Shown here: positions 1-10,044 of the stretch, piece after piece
Layout of the letters: each line of letters starts with the position of its first letter
How positions within the stretch are numbered: the stretch's first letter is position 1
Source of the DNA: Sphingomonas sp. BK235
GTDB taxonomy: Bacteria > Pseudomonadota > Alphaproteobacteria > Sphingomonadales > Sphingomonadaceae
Length of the DNA: 64,000 nt
Assembly (NCBI RefSeq): GCF_004345855.1
Contig: NZ_SLXN01000002.1
Location: forward strand, 1-64,000
Reading direction: 5' to 3'
Program-made: the position numbers and the translations under genes
Notes under the pieces: model-generated
What the model was told of the DNA's origin: nothing
The model's database searches: none
Seen by the model: the letters and a program-made list of their open reading frames with translations, nothing else

Positions 1-235
1 CGTGAAGGACACATGAAACGACTTATGCTCTGACGACCCCCGTGCACCTTGAATGCACAAGACCCGCAGACCACCGTCCACATGTCCCTTCATCTAAAAC
101 CTACAATGTCAAAGAGCCGCCGACGAAGAAACCGGACAAACAACCCTCCCCCACCCTTCGATCGGGGAGACCGCTGTCCTTCCTATCTGGCGACCGTCCC
201 AGAAGCGCCGCCTCAGCAGCACCCCCCGTCCGGTG
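1..235 (-). other. rRNA operon leader, 16S gene lies beyond the left edge
   Basis: Read on the minus strand, this stretch has the layout of an alphaproteobacterial rRNA leader: a promoter just upstream, a boxA-like GCTCTTTGACA, then GATGAAGGGACATGTGG, a string I recognise from sphingomonad 16S leaders. No convincing coding frame is present on either strand, and base composition is less GC-rich than in the neighbouring genes. The mature 16S would begin to the left of base 1. The assignment rests on motif recognition only, since no mature rRNA is visible. Confidence 0.7.
107..117 (-). promoter_or_regulatory. boxA antitermination site of the rRNA leader
   Basis: On the minus strand this reads GCTCTTTGACA, close to the rRNA boxA consensus TGCTCTTTAACA bound by NusB/NusE (S10). 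It lies about 120 bases downstream of the predicted rrn start site, where a boxA is expected. Confidence 0.7.
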
Positions 236-241
236 AAGCGG

Positions 242-270
242 CATATATGGAGGGCGTTCCCACCGGTCAA
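242..270 (-). promoter_or_regulatory. rrn sigma-70 promoter
   Basis: On the minus strand, TTGACC (265-270) and TATATG (242-247) are separated by exactly 17 bases. An A/T-rich stretch upstream of the -35 (about 271-290, ATAAAATTGCAAAAAG on the minus strand) could act as an UP element. Downstream lies a GC-rich discriminator and the boxA leader. The start site would be near 235. Confidence 0.75.
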
Positions 271-402
271 ACACTTTTTGCAATTTTATGTCGTGACCCA
301 CCGGGAACGGCAGAAAACTGCGGCTCTCCGCCACATCGCGGAGCGCCATCCGCGCCGAATCACCGTTCGCGACGCCGCCGCACGACCATCCCGCTGCCCG
401 AG

Positions 403-831
403 TCAGGCCTGTTGAATGTAGTCGCGCATCGCGGCCGCCTCTGCCTCGATCCGCTCGATGCGATATTTGACCAGGTCACCGATCGAGACGATCCCGCGCA
501 GCTCGGCGCCGTCGACCACGGGCAGATGGCGGATGCGCCGCTGCGTCATCAGCGACAGCGCCGCGAGCACGGGGTCTCCTGGCGCCGCGGTGAGCGCGGG
601 TGCGGTCATCACCTCCCCCACGCGCGCCTGCAACACGCCGCTGTCGCCGCCGGCGAGCAGCCGCACGACATCGCGCTCGGAGAACATGCCGCGCACCGCA
701 TCGTCCGCGACGACCGGCAGCGCGCCGATGCGGTGCTCGGCGAGCAGCGCGATGGCGCCCGCGACCGTCGTCTCCGGGCTGACCGCGACGAGCGTGGCGC
801 CCTTGTCGCGCAGGATGGCTGCGATCGTCAT
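403..831 (-). CDS. CBS domain-containing protein
   Basis: This 142-residue protein consists almost entirely of two CBS motifs (about residues 8-60 and 75-130), with the second ending in HLPVVDGAELRGIVSIGDL. Such stand-alone CBS pairs bind adenine nucleotides and act as energy or redox sensors; the partner here is unknown. There is no catalytic domain or signal peptide, so it is probably cytoplasmic. The ATG at 831 is preceded by a strong GGAGGAG. It is transcribed in the same direction as the rRNA operon and ends about 130 bases before the rrn promoter, so read-through into that promoter region is possible. Confidence 0.9.
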   Translation of the reverse strand: MTIAAILRDKGATLVAVSPETTVAGAIALLAEHRIGALPVVADDAVRGMFSERDVVRLLAGGDSGVLQARVGEVMTAPALTAAPGDPVLAALSLMTQRRIRHLPVVDGAELRGIVSIGDLVKYRIERIEAEAAAMRDYIQQA

Positions 832-982
832 GACCCTCTCCTCCGTCGGGCGGCCCCGACGCGGGTGACCGCTCCCGCGCGCATCATCCTCTCTTCCTGA
901 GGCAATGCAAGCGGCTGGGGTTAGCGAGGCGATCCCGGACGCGCGATGAGCGACACGTCGCCCCCGCCCCGCGCCAACGAAG

Positions 983-1016
983 AAGGGGCCGGCATCCCAT
1001 CGGATACCGGCCCCTT
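983..1016 (-). terminator. Rho-independent-type terminator after the DUF4167 gene
   Basis: A long stem, GGGGCCGGTATCC paired with GGGATGCCGGCCCC around a 3-base turn, starts about 25 bases after the stop of the DUF4167 gene. On the minus strand it is followed by TTCTTCGTT. It is the clearest terminator in the window. Confidence 0.75.
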
Positions 1017-1040
1017 GGGCTCACCTGAATCAGGCGACCG

Positions 1041-1883
1041 TCACTCGGCAGGCGAGGCTTCCGCCGCGGCGCGGACGCGCCGGCGGCGCGGCTTGGCGAC
1101 CGGCTCGTCGCCCTCGACCGGCTCGGCCGCGGCACCCAGCGCCGGCGGCAGCCGGTCGATGCCGAGCTCGGGCTCGCGCTCCGCTTCGGTCGCCGCGCCG
1201 TTCACCGCGGCGCCCTCGACCGCGGCCTCGTCGCGAGGCTTGCGCCCGCGGCGACGGCGCGGTGCGCCCTCCTCGCCCTCATTCGCGACGACGTCGTTCG
1301 CCGGCGCGCCGGTCTCGCGCGGCGCGGCATCGACACTCTCCGCGACGTCGCGCTGCGGGCGACGCTCGTCGCGCCGGCCCTCGCGGCGCGGTTCGCCCTG
1401 GTCGCGCGCCTCGCGACGCCCCTCGTCGCGCCGGCCTTCCTCACGACGGCCTTCGTCGCGGCGCCCTTCCTCGCGGCGGTTGCCGTCGCGCTCGCGTCGC
1501 GGCTCCGCCTCGCTGACGCGCTGCTGCTCATCGGCGCGGACCGGCTCGCCCTCGTCGCCGAAATCGTCGCCGTCGTCGAAGCTGTCGAAATCGTCGCGCT
1601 GGCGCCGCTGATACGGCTGGTCGTCGGAGCGGCCGCGCTGATCGGCGAGCACCCGGAAATAATGGTCCGCGAACTGGAGGTAATATTCAGTGTTGACGCG
1701 GTCACCGGACATCTGCGCGTCGCGCGCCATGTTGCGGTACTTCTCCAGCAACTGGGCCGCGTTGCCGCGCGCGCGGCTGTCGATCCGGTTACCGCTGTCA
1801 CGCTGCCCCTGGCCGCCGCCACCCTGACGCTGCTGGCCACCACCACGGCCGCGACGGCGACCGTTCTGACGGTTGTTGATCAA
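1041..1883 (-). CDS. DUF4167 family protein, RNA-binding-like
   Basis: The N-terminus (INNRQNGRRRGRGGGQQRQ) and the block around residues 35-75, with YRNMARDAQMSGDRVNTEYY, are the DUF4167 signature found in alphaproteobacteria. The remainder is low complexity: a Gly/Gln/Arg-rich start, an acidic stretch, an imperfect tandem of RREEGRRDEG units (about 1380-1500) and a basic tail. RNA binding is inferred from the Arg/Gly-rich composition; the biochemical role is not established to my knowledge. I chose the TTG at 1883 (280 aa) because GAGGA lies 8 bases upstream and homologues begin at this motif. The longer open frame to 2045 has atypical composition. A terminator follows at 983-1016. Confidence 0.85.
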   Translation of the reverse strand: MINNRQNGRRRGRGGGQQRQGGGGQGQRDSGNRIDSRARGNAAQLLEKYRNMARDAQMSGDRVNTEYYLQFADHYFRVLADQRGRSDDQPYQRRQRDDFDSFDDGDDFGDEGEPVRADEQQRVSEAEPRRERDGNRREEGRRDEGRREEGRRDEGRREARDQGEPRREGRRDERRPQRDVAESVDAAPRETGAPANDVVANEGEEGAPRRRRGRKPRDEAAVEGAAVNGAATEAEREPELGIDRLPPALGAAAEPVEGDEPVAKPRRRRVRAAAEASPAE

Positions 1884-2075
1884 ATCACTGTCCTCGTCCT
1901 GGAACCAAAACCGGCACTTGCTCCCGATACACGGGTTGCAGTCGTTCCCCGGCGCCGCGCGTGCCGGGCACCGCAGGCCTGCCATGCCGCCGGACTGCAG
2001 CGGCTGATGACGAAGGGAGGGCCGTGCGCCCATCCAACACAACAAATGTCGTTGAGTTCGCGTGCCCCGACGCAG

Positions 2076-2103
2076 TCTGTAACGGCTCGGTCGGCGTTCT
2101 CAA
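2076..2103 (-). promoter_or_regulatory. possible sigma-70 promoter for the DUF4167 gene
   Basis: On the minus strand TTGAGA (2098-2103) and TACAGA (2076-2081) are 16 bases apart, inside the 249-base gap between prmC and the DUF4167 gene. This would give a leader of roughly 185 bases. It is a motif match only. Confidence 0.35.
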
Positions 2104-2114
2104 AGCGAAATATG

Positions 2115-2129
2115 GGGGCGCGACGCCCC
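2115..2129 (-). terminator. hairpin just after prmC
   Basis: GGGGCG and CGCCCC pair around a 3-base loop four bases past the prmC stop. On the minus strand it is followed by the A/T-richer CATATTTCGCTTT. It could end the prfA-prmC transcript. Confidence 0.5.
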
Positions 2130-2132
2130 GAA

Positions 2133-2951
2133 TCAAGCCGTGACGACGAGGCAGCGGTCGCGTCCGGCGAGGTCATGCCGCAGCGCGACGTTCAGCCCGG
2201 CGGCGCGGAACAGCGCGGCGGCGCTCTCGCCCTGATCGGCGCCGATCTCGACGCAGGCGACGCCGCCGGACGCGAGCAGTGGCGGCAGCTGCGGCGCGAT
2301 GGCGCGATAGTCGTCGAGCCCGTCGGCCCCCGCGAACAGCGCGCCCGCCGGCTCATGGTCGCGCACTTCGTCGGGGAGGTCCGCCCCGACGGCGACATAG
2401 GGCGGGTTGGCGAGGACGAGGTCGAAGCGCTCGGTGATCCCCGCGGCCCAGTTGCCGTGTCGGAGCGCCGCGCGATCCGCGAGCCCGAGCGCGGCGGCGT
2501 TGGAGCGCGCCTGGTCGAGCGCGGCATCGGAACGGTCGATGCCGAGCCCGGTCGCGCCCGGCCACTCGGCCAGCGCGGCGAGCAGCAGCGTGCCGGGGCC
2601 GGTGCCGAGGTCGAGCACGCGGGCCGGGGCGCGATCCGCGAAGTGTGCCAACGCGGCCTCGAGCAGAGTCTCGCTGTCGGCACGCGGGATCAGCGCGCCG
2701 GGGGCCACCGCCAGCTCGATCGTCCAGAAGGCGCGCGTGCCGGTGATGTAAGCGACCGGTTCGTGTCGCGCGCGGCGCTCGACCAGCGCGGCGAAGCCCG
2801 GCGGGGCGGTCCAGTCGTCGAGCGTGAGCAGTAGCCGCTCGCGCGTGATGCCGAGCGCGTGCGCGAGCAGCAGCTCGGCGTCGAGCCGCGCCGTGTCCGA
2901 GAAGGCGAGGCGCGCGGCGGCGTCGCGCAGGGCGTGGCGGGCGGCGGTCAT
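2133..2951 (-). CDS. prmC: peptide chain release factor N5-glutamine methyltransferase PrmC
   Basis: The 272-aa protein has the PrmC layout: a helical N-terminal domain (residues 1-75) and a Rossmann methyltransferase domain with the SAM-binding VLDLGTGPGTLLLAAL and the catalytic NPPY motif in LANPPYVAVG. PrmC methylates the Gln of the GGQ motif of release factors RF1 and RF2 using S-adenosylmethionine. That fits its position directly downstream of prfA on the same strand, although an inverted-repeat element of about 260 bases separates the two genes. The length is normal for the family. Confidence 0.95.
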   Translation of the reverse strand: MTAARHALRDAAARLAFSDTARLDAELLLAHALGITRERLLLTLDDWTAPPGFAALVERRARHEPVAYITGTRAFWTIELAVAPGALIPRADSETLLEAALAHFADRAPARVLDLGTGPGTLLLAALAEWPGATGLGIDRSDAALDQARSNAAALGLADRAALRHGNWAAGITERFDLVLANPPYVAVGADLPDEVRDHEPAGALFAGADGLDDYRAIAPQLPPLLASGGVACVEIGADQGESAAALFRAAGLNVALRHDLAGRDRCLVVTA

Positions 2952-2998
2952 CGGCGGGCCACTGCTGGCGCTCTCGGGCGCAGGTGCTTGAGAGTGGA

Positions 2999-3256
2999 TT
3001 CACGCGAAGACGCGAAGACGCGAAGCAGGGAAGAAATTTTCGCGCGGAGGCGCGGAGGCGCAGAGGGGGAGCGCGCGCGGCAGCGCCATCGCCCGCTCGC
3101 GGCGCGGCGGTGGAAGGGGCCGCTGCGCGGCCGGGTCCCACGCCTCTGCGTCTCCGCGTCTCTGCGCGAGACCCAGCCCGATCGCCGCGAGACACACCCC
3201 ATCCGCATCATGGCGCCGCGTGCGCTTCCCTTCGCGTCTTCGCGTCTTCGCGTGAA
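2999..3256. repeat. nested inverted-repeat element between prfA and prmC
   Basis: The outer arms at 2999-3025 and 3230-3256 are perfect 27-base inverted copies, built from direct CGCGAAGA units. Inside them a second, imperfect pair (3041-3069 and 3141-3168, built from GCGGAGGC-type units) forms an inner stem. The 383-base gap between prfA and prmC holds this element and nothing else I can support; open frames across it have no family resemblance. It looks like a non-autonomous dispersed repeat rather than a terminator, because the outer arms are more than 200 bases apart. Confidence 0.8.
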
Positions 3257-3334
3257 CATCAGCTCCGCAAGCCCCGCGCGACACGCCCCGCAAGCGCGCG
3301 CCCGCCAGCACCGGCTAAGCCTGTCCGACCCGCG

Positions 3335-4410
<1,076 letters not shown>

Positions 4411-4414
<4 letters not shown>

Positions 4415-5661
4415 GCAGCGTCTATGGCGGCGTTCAACACCGCCGCCACCGCGGCCATCTCGTCGTGTTCAGCGCCGGAACCGCGCTGCTGGAAGCCGAG
4501 GGCACCGCCGCTCCGCCTTAGCGTGACGACCTGGCGAGGGCCCATCTTCACCGCGCGATCGAACCGCTTTTTCAAGCTTCCGGTCACCACTGCCTCCGCA
4601 CGGACGCCGGATTTGCGGAGCGCCGCCGTCGCGCTCGACGCGAGCGGCTCCAGCCCGGCCTCCTCCGCGACCACGACAACCGCCAACGATTCCGCCTCGG
4701 GCTCGTCCAGCAGCATCGCCAGCCGCTCCACCCCCGCGGCCCAGCCCACGCCCGCGGTCGCCGGCCCGCCGAGGCTCTCGACCAGCCCGTCGTAGCGCCC
4801 GCCCGCCAGCACCGTACCCTGCGCGCCGAGCCGGTCGGTGACGAACTCGAACGCGGTGTGACGGTAATAATCGAGCCCGCGCACCAGCCGCGCGTCGCGC
4901 TCCCACTTCACCCCGGCGGCGTCGAGCCCCGCGGTCACCGCGTCGAAGAAGGCGCGCGCCTCCGCGGTCAGATACGCGTCGATATCGGGCGCGCTGTCGG
5001 CGATCGGGCGGTCGCGCGGGTCCTTGGAGTCGAGGATACGCAGCGGGTTCTTCTCCAGCCGGGTCAGGCTGTCTTCGCTCAGATCGCCGCGATGCGCCGC
5101 GAAATGCGCCACCAGTGCGGCGCGCCACGCCTCGCGCGTCTCGGCGTCACCGAGCGTGTTGAGCTTGAGCGTCACGCCCTCAGCGATGCCGAGCTCGTGG
5201 AGCAGCTGGTCCGCCAGCGTCAGCAGCTCGACGTCGGCGGCAGGCTCGGGCGCGCCGAGGATCTCGGCGTCGATCTGGTGGAACTGGCGGTAGCGGCCCT
5301 TCTGCGGCCGCTCGTAGCGGAACACCGCGCCCGAGGTGACCAGCTTGAGCGGCGCATATTGCTGCCAGCCGTTGCTGATATAGGCGCGCGCGATCCCGGC
5401 GGTGAACTCGGGGCGCAACGTCAGCATGTCGCCGCCCTTGTCGGGGAAGGAGTACATCTCCTTCGACACCACGTCGGTGGTCTCGCCGATCGAGCGCGCG
5501 AACACCTGCGTGTCCTCGAACACGGGCACCTCGACGCGCTCGAAGCAATAGAGGCGGCGGACGCGGTCGAAGGCGTCGAGCACGCGCGCGAAGCGGCGCT
5601 GCTCGCCGCGGAAGATGTCCTGGGTGCCGCGGACACGGGCGGGTGGCTGGATACGGCTCAT
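4411..5661 (-). CDS. hisS: histidyl-tRNA synthetase
   Basis: This 416-aa class II aminoacyl-tRNA synthetase charges tRNA-His. Visible signatures are the N-terminal [10 protein letters not shown], motif 2 with [20 protein letters not shown], and the histidine-A-type segment [15 protein letters not shown]. The C-terminal anticodon-binding domain ends in a normal position. It is the first gene of a hisS-prfA unit and is divergent from the DUF1345 gene, with a 53-base gap that must hold both promoters. Confidence 0.97.
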
Positions 5662-5714
5662 GATGGGTCGGCGTATCTAGGCGAGCGGCCGCGCGAGCGC
5701 TAGCCAATCGTCGC

Positions 5715-6398
5715 ATGAGCACCGACCCGTCGCGCGACTCCGCCGCTCGCCCGCTGCCGCCGCGCTGGTGGGGGATCGGCCGTCGCGTCGCGCCGCCGCG
5801 CTTCGTGCTGTTCGTGCTGGTGTTCGCCGGTGCGCTGGCGGTGGCGATCCCGCATCTGGGGCACGGTCGCGGGGTGATGGCGGCGTTCGATCTCGCCGCG
5901 GCGGTGTTCCTCGTCTCGCTGGTGCCGCTGTTCCGTCACGACACGCCCGCGCAGATGCGCCGCGCCTCGCGCGCCAATGACGCGAACCGCGCGCTGCTGC
6001 TCGCGGTCACCGGCGCGGTGATGCTGGCGATCCTGGTCGCGGTCGACTCGGAGCTGAAGGGCGATGAGAGCGGCGCGGGCAAATTGCTGGTGATCGGCAC
6101 GCTGGTGCTGGCGTGGCTGTTCTCGAACATGGTCTATGCGCTGCACTATGCGCACCTGTTCTACATGCCGGCGCACGCGGGCGGCGACTCGAAGGGGATC
6201 GACTTCCCCGGCACGAGCGCGCCCGATTACTGGGACTTCCTGTACTTCAGCTACACGCTGGGGATGACGTTCCAGACCTCGGACGTGACGATCTCCGCCG
6301 CCCCCGTGCGCCGCGTGGTGCTGGGGCAGTGCCTCGCCGGCTTCGTCTTCAACCTCGGGGTGATCGCGTTCAGCATCAACGTGCTGGGATCGAGCTGA
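5715..6398 (+). CDS. DUF1345 family membrane protein
   Basis: The 227-aa integral membrane protein has five or so hydrophobic segments (about residues 30-50, 58-75, 97-115, 130-150 and 200-222). It carries the DUF1345 signature YWDFLYFSYTLGMTFQTSDV, which resembles the pore region of two-TM potassium channels. The function is not established. It stands alone, divergent from hisS. Confidence 0.88.
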   Translation: MSTDPSRDSAARPLPPRWWGIGRRVAPPRFVLFVLVFAGALAVAIPHLGHGRGVMAAFDLAAAVFLVSLVPLFRHDTPAQMRRASRANDANRALLLAVTGAVMLAILVAVDSELKGDESGAGKLLVIGTLVLAWLFSNMVYALHYAHLFYMPAHAGGDSKGIDFPGTSAPDYWDFLYFSYTLGMTFQTSDVTISAAPVRRVVLGQCLAGFVFNLGVIAFSINVLGSS

Positions 6399-6562
6399 GC
6401 GCGCGCCGCGCACAGGCCGGGCGAAACCATCGCCATCCACGCCACCGGCGCCGCCGCGCGAACCCGTCACCCACACTGACCTTTTTTCGCGCGCGGGGCT
6501 GGACGAGCGCGGCGCGTGCTGGCTACGCCTCGATGTAACAACAGCACATCAGGGGCGCCTCC

Positions 6563-8494
6563 ATGATCCGTCGCTTCGCCGCAGCCGCACTGCTGGCCTC
6601 CACCATCCTCGCCCCGCTCGGCGGAGTCGCCGCGCAGGTCCCCGCGGGCAACAGCGCGCCGCAGCCGGTGCCGTTCGAGGACACGATCCCCGCGCCGCGT
6701 GACACGCCCTATCCCGGTACGATCCGGCTGACCGTCGACGCGACCGACACGCAGCGCGGCATCCTCAGCGTCACCGAGACGATCCCGGTGGCGCAGGCGG
6801 GCCATCTCGTCCTGCTCTTCCCCAAGTGGTTGCCCGGCGCGCACAGCCCGCGCGGCGAGATCGAGAAGCTCGCCGGGCTGATCGTCACCGCGAACGGCAA
6901 GCGGATCGAGTGGACGCGCGACCCGGTCGACGTCTTCGCCTTCCACCTCGACGTCCCCGCCGGCGCGCGCAGCGTCGAGGCCAGGTTCCAGTTCATCTCG
7001 GCCACCGCGGCCAACCAGGGGCGCATCGCGGTGACGCCGACGATGATCTCGCTCCAGCCCAATTCGGTCAGCCTCTATCCCGCCGGCTGGTTCACGCGGC
7101 AGATCCCGATCCAGATGACGGTGAAATACCCGGACGGCTGGACCGCCGCCGGCGCGCTCAAGGCGAAGGCGACCGGCTCGACCTATGCCTATGAGACGAC
7201 CAACTACGAGGTGCTGGTCGACAGCCCGATGCTCGCCGGCCGCTACGGCAAGACCTGGCCACTCACCCCACGCGTCAACCTCAACGTCTTCGCCGACGAT
7301 CCCGCCGAGCTCGCCGCCACGCCCGAGCAGATCGCCGGGCACCAGCGGCTGGTCGACCAGGCGGTGAAGACCTTCGGCGCGCAGCATTACGACCGCTACG
7401 AATTCCTGCTCTCGATCACCGACCAGCTCGGCGGGATCGGGCTGGAGCATCATCGCTCGAGCGAGAATGGCGTGACGCCGGGCTATTTCACCAAGTGGAA
7501 CGACGGTCCCGGCCGGCGCAACCTGCTGCCGCACGAATTCACCCACAGCTGGGACGGCAAGTTCCGCCGCGGCGCCGACCTGTGGACTCCCGACTTCCGC
7601 ACCCCGATGCGCAACTCCTTGCTGTGGGTGTACGAGGGCCAGACGCAATTCTGGGGCTATGTCCTCCAGGCGCGCTCGGGGCTGGTGAGCAAGCAGGATA
7701 CGCTCGACCAATATGCCGCGATCATGGCGCTGTACGACAGCCAGCCGGCGCGGCAGTGGCGCGACCTGGTCGACACCACCAACGATCCGATCATCTCGTC
7801 GCGCCGCCCCAAGGGCTGGACCAGCTGGCAGCGCAGCGAGGATTATTACAACGAGGGGCTGCTCGTCTGGATGGACGTCGACTCGCTGCTGCGCGAGAAG
7901 TCGGGCGGCACCAAGTCGATCGACGATTTCGCGCGCGCCTTCTTCGGCGTGCGCGACGGCGACTGGGGCGAGCTGACCTACACGTTCGACGACGTCGCCA
8001 AGACGCTCGACGGCATCGTGCCGTGGGACTGGGCGGGCTATCTCCAGCGCCGGCTGACCGAACATGCCAAGGGCGCGCCGATCGACGGTTTCGCGCGCAA
8101 CGGCTATCAACTGACCTATAGCGAGACACCGACGCCCTCGTTCAAGGCGGCGGAGGCGAGCGCGCGCAACACCAACCTGACCTATTCGGGCGGGATCATC
8201 CTGGACGCGGCGGGCAATCTCAGCGGCGTCACCTGGGGCAGCGCCGCCTTCGACGCGGGGCTCACCGTGAGCGATCAGATCGTCGCGGTGAACGGCGACG
8301 CTTACTCGCCCGACAAGCTCAAGGCCGCGATCACCGCGGCGAAGACGGGCAAGGCGCCGATCCAGCTCATGGTTAAGTCCGGAGATAGATTCCGCAGTGC
8401 AGCGCTCGACTATCACGGCGGGCTGCGCTACCCGCGGCTGCAGAAGATCGGCACCGGCGACGGTGGCCTCGATCGTCTCCTGGCGCCCCGCTGA
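6563..8494 (+). CDS. M61 family glycyl aminopeptidase with PDZ domain
   Basis: The 643-aa precursor has a signal peptide (residues 1-25, ending AAQ), so it is periplasmic or exported. The zinc motif HEFTH is at 324-328 in LLPHEFTHSWDGKFRR, as in M61 peptidases, and a PDZ-like domain (about 535-620, with ILDAAGNLSGVTWGSAAFDAGL) follows. M61 enzymes remove N-terminal residues, preferring Gly or Ala. AGGGG 8 bases upstream supports the ATG. It lies upstream of ppa with a 34-base gap. The substrate is unknown. Confidence 0.92.
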   Translation: MIRRFAAAALLASTILAPLGGVAAQVPAGNSAPQPVPFEDTIPAPRDTPYPGTIRLTVDATDTQRGILSVTETIPVAQAGHLVLLFPKWLPGAHSPRGEIEKLAGLIVTANGKRIEWTRDPVDVFAFHLDVPAGARSVEARFQFISATAANQGRIAVTPTMISLQPNSVSLYPAGWFTRQIPIQMTVKYPDGWTAAGALKAKATGSTYAYETTNYEVLVDSPMLAGRYGKTWPLTPRVNLNVFADDPAELAATPEQIAGHQRLVDQAVKTFGAQHYDRYEFLLSITDQLGGIGLEHHRSSENGVTPGYFTKWNDGPGRRNLLPHEFTHSWDGKFRRGADLWTPDFRTPMRNSLLWVYEGQTQFWGYVLQARSGLVSKQDTLDQYAAIMALYDSQPARQWRDLVDTTNDPIISSRRPKGWTSWQRSEDYYNEGLLVWMDVDSLLREKSGGTKSIDDFARAFFGVRDGDWGELTYTFDDVAKTLDGIVPWDWAGYLQRRLTEHAKGAPIDGFARNGYQLTYSETPTPSFKAAEASARNTNLTYSGGIILDAAGNLSGVTWGSAAFDAGLTVSDQIVAVNGDAYSPDKLKAAITAAKTGKAPIQLMVKSGDRFRSAALDYHGGLRYPRLQKIGTGDGGLDRLLAPR

Positions 8495-8528
8495 CCTGCG
8501 GGGCGTTGCCGCTAGTAAGGGGAAGCGC

Positions 8529-9107
8529 ATGCGTATCGACCTGATTCCCGTCGGCAAGGATCCGCCCGACGATCTCAACGTGGTGATCGAGGTGCCGACC
8601 GGCGGCGAGCCGGTGAAATATGAGTTCGACAAGGCGTCGGGCGCGCTGTTCGTCGACCGCATCCTCCACACGCCGATGCGCTATCCGGCCAATTACGGCT
8701 TCGTCCCGCACACGCTCTCGCCCGACGGCGACCCGCTCGACGCGCTCGTCGTGGCGCGCTCGCCGTTCATCCCGGGCTGCGTCGTCCGCGCGCGCCCGAT
8801 CGCGGTGCTCAACCTCGAGGACGAGGCCGGCGGCGACGAGAAGCTGGTCTGCGTGCCGGTGGACTCGACCTTCCCTTATTATGCCAATGTCGGCGAGAAG
8901 GACGATCTGCCCGAGATCGTCTTCCAGCAGATCGAGCACTTCTTCACCCACTACAAGGATCTCGAGAAGAAGAAGTGGGTGCGCATCGGCACCTGGGGCG
9001 GGCGCGAGGAAGCGCGTCGCATCACGCTCGAGGCGATCGCGCGCTACAACGAGGCGAAGGCCGAGGGCGAGGAGCCGCACGACCACGACGTGCCGGGCCG
9101 CGACTGA
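8529..9107 (+). CDS. ppa: inorganic pyrophosphatase
   Basis: The 192-aa family I soluble pyrophosphatase hydrolyses PPi to two phosphates in the cytoplasm, pulling biosynthetic reactions forward. The signature SPDGDPLDALVV supplies the metal-binding aspartates, and the N-terminal NVVIEVPTGGEPVKYEF is typical. The ATG at 8529 is preceded by AAGGGGA; the frame is open further upstream, but that part has no family similarity and overlaps the M61 gene. Confidence 0.96.
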   Translation: MRIDLIPVGKDPPDDLNVVIEVPTGGEPVKYEFDKASGALFVDRILHTPMRYPANYGFVPHTLSPDGDPLDALVVARSPFIPGCVVRARPIAVLNLEDEAGGDEKLVCVPVDSTFPYYANVGEKDDLPEIVFQQIEHFFTHYKDLEKKKWVRIGTWGGREEARRITLEAIARYNEAKAEGEEPHDHDVPGRD

Positions 9108-9232
9108 TCGCGCCCGGCGGCCGGCGACCCGATCGTGGTCGTCGGCCGCCCCGGCCCTGCGCCGGATCTGCTACAATAGATCCCGCGAAGCGTGCCCCGC
9201 TGCGCCAAGAGGCGCATGGCGGCGCTCGCCGG

Positions 9233-9249
9233 CCGCGGTGTCACCGCGG
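9233..9249. repeat. short perfect palindrome in the ppa-gmk gap
   Basis: CCGCGGTG and CACCGCGG flank one central base. The 277-base gap between ppa and gmk holds no gene I can support. This palindrome could be an operator or a hairpin in the gmk leader, and nothing in the sequence decides between the two. Confidence 0.35.
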
Positions 9250-9384
9250 CATCGTCCCCTCACCGCGTTGCCGACGAGGAAGGCGAGCCGCTATGGCAGC
9301 GACCACGGCACGCGCGCGCGGCCACGCCCTAACGCTACAACGCTTTGCCTTGACGCACCGCGACCGCGCGGGGCATCAGCCGGC

Positions 9385-10044
9385 ATGGATTCCGCCTCCC
9401 CCGCCGACCCGCACCATATGAAGCGCCGCGGCGTGTTGTTCGTCCTCTCCTCGCCCTCGGGCGCGGGCAAATCGACGATCGCGCGGATGCTGCTGGCGAG
9501 CGAGCCCGAATTGTCGCTCTCGGTCTCCGCCACCACGCGCGCGATGCGGCGCGGCGAGGAGGACGGCCGCGACTATCATTTCGTCTCGCTCGACCGCTTC
9601 CGCGAGATGGCGTCGAACCACGAATTCCTCGAATGGGCGCATGTGTTCGACCAGCGCTACGGCACGCCGCGCGCGCCGGTGGAGGCGATGCTCGCGGCGG
9701 GCAAGGACGTGCTGTTCGACATCGACTGGCAGGGCGCGCAGCAGCTCCACCAGATAGCGGGCGGCGACGTGGTGCGCGTCTTCATCCTGCCCCCGTCGAT
9801 GGAAGAATTGCGCCGCCGGCTGGAGGGCCGTGCCACCGACGCGCAGGCGATCATCGAGCGCCGCATGGCCCGCGCCGACGCCGAGATCAGCCATTGGGAC
9901 GGCTATGACTATGTCCTGGTCAACGACGACGTCGACAGCTGCTTCGCCAAGGTGAAGACCGTGCTGGCGGCGGAGCGGCTCAAGCGCTCGCGGCAGACCG
10001 GGCTGATCGGCTTCATCCGCAAGCTGCGCACCCCCGTGGCGTGA
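9385..10044 (+). CDS. gmk: guanylate kinase
   Basis: The 219-aa protein phosphorylates GMP to GDP using ATP. The P-loop is in SSPSGAGKST, followed by the GMP-binding TTRAMRRGEEDGRDYHFVS and the DIDWQGAQQL segment, all canonical. ATG 9385 is taken as the start because GGGG lies 11-12 bases upstream. ATG 9418 (MKRRGVLF) is the alternative and would remove 11 residues; no ribosome site is visible before it. Confidence 0.95.
   Translation: MDSASPADPHHMKRRGVLFVLSSPSGAGKSTIARMLLASEPELSLSVSATTRAMRRGEEDGRDYHFVSLDRFREMASNHEFLEWAHVFDQRYGTPRAPVEAMLAAGKDVLFDIDWQGAQQLHQIAGGDVVRVFILPPSMEELRRRLEGRATDAQAIIERRMARADAEISHWDGYDYVLVNDDVDSCFAKVKTVLAAERLKRSRQTGLIGFIRKLRTPVA

Noticed and set aside
101..349. An 82-residue minus-strand frame in the first 350 bases
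   Set aside because: It overlaps the rrn promoter, boxA and leader, and has no family similarity.
2999..3256. CRISPR-like array from the repeated GCGAAGAC units
   Set aside because: The units are 8-9 bases, directly abutting and arranged as inverted arms; there are no spacers and no cas genes.
6467..8671. A 734-residue minus-strand frame opposite the M61 gene
   Set aside because: The M61 protein has a signal peptide and zinc site; the antisense frame has none and also runs across the ppa start.
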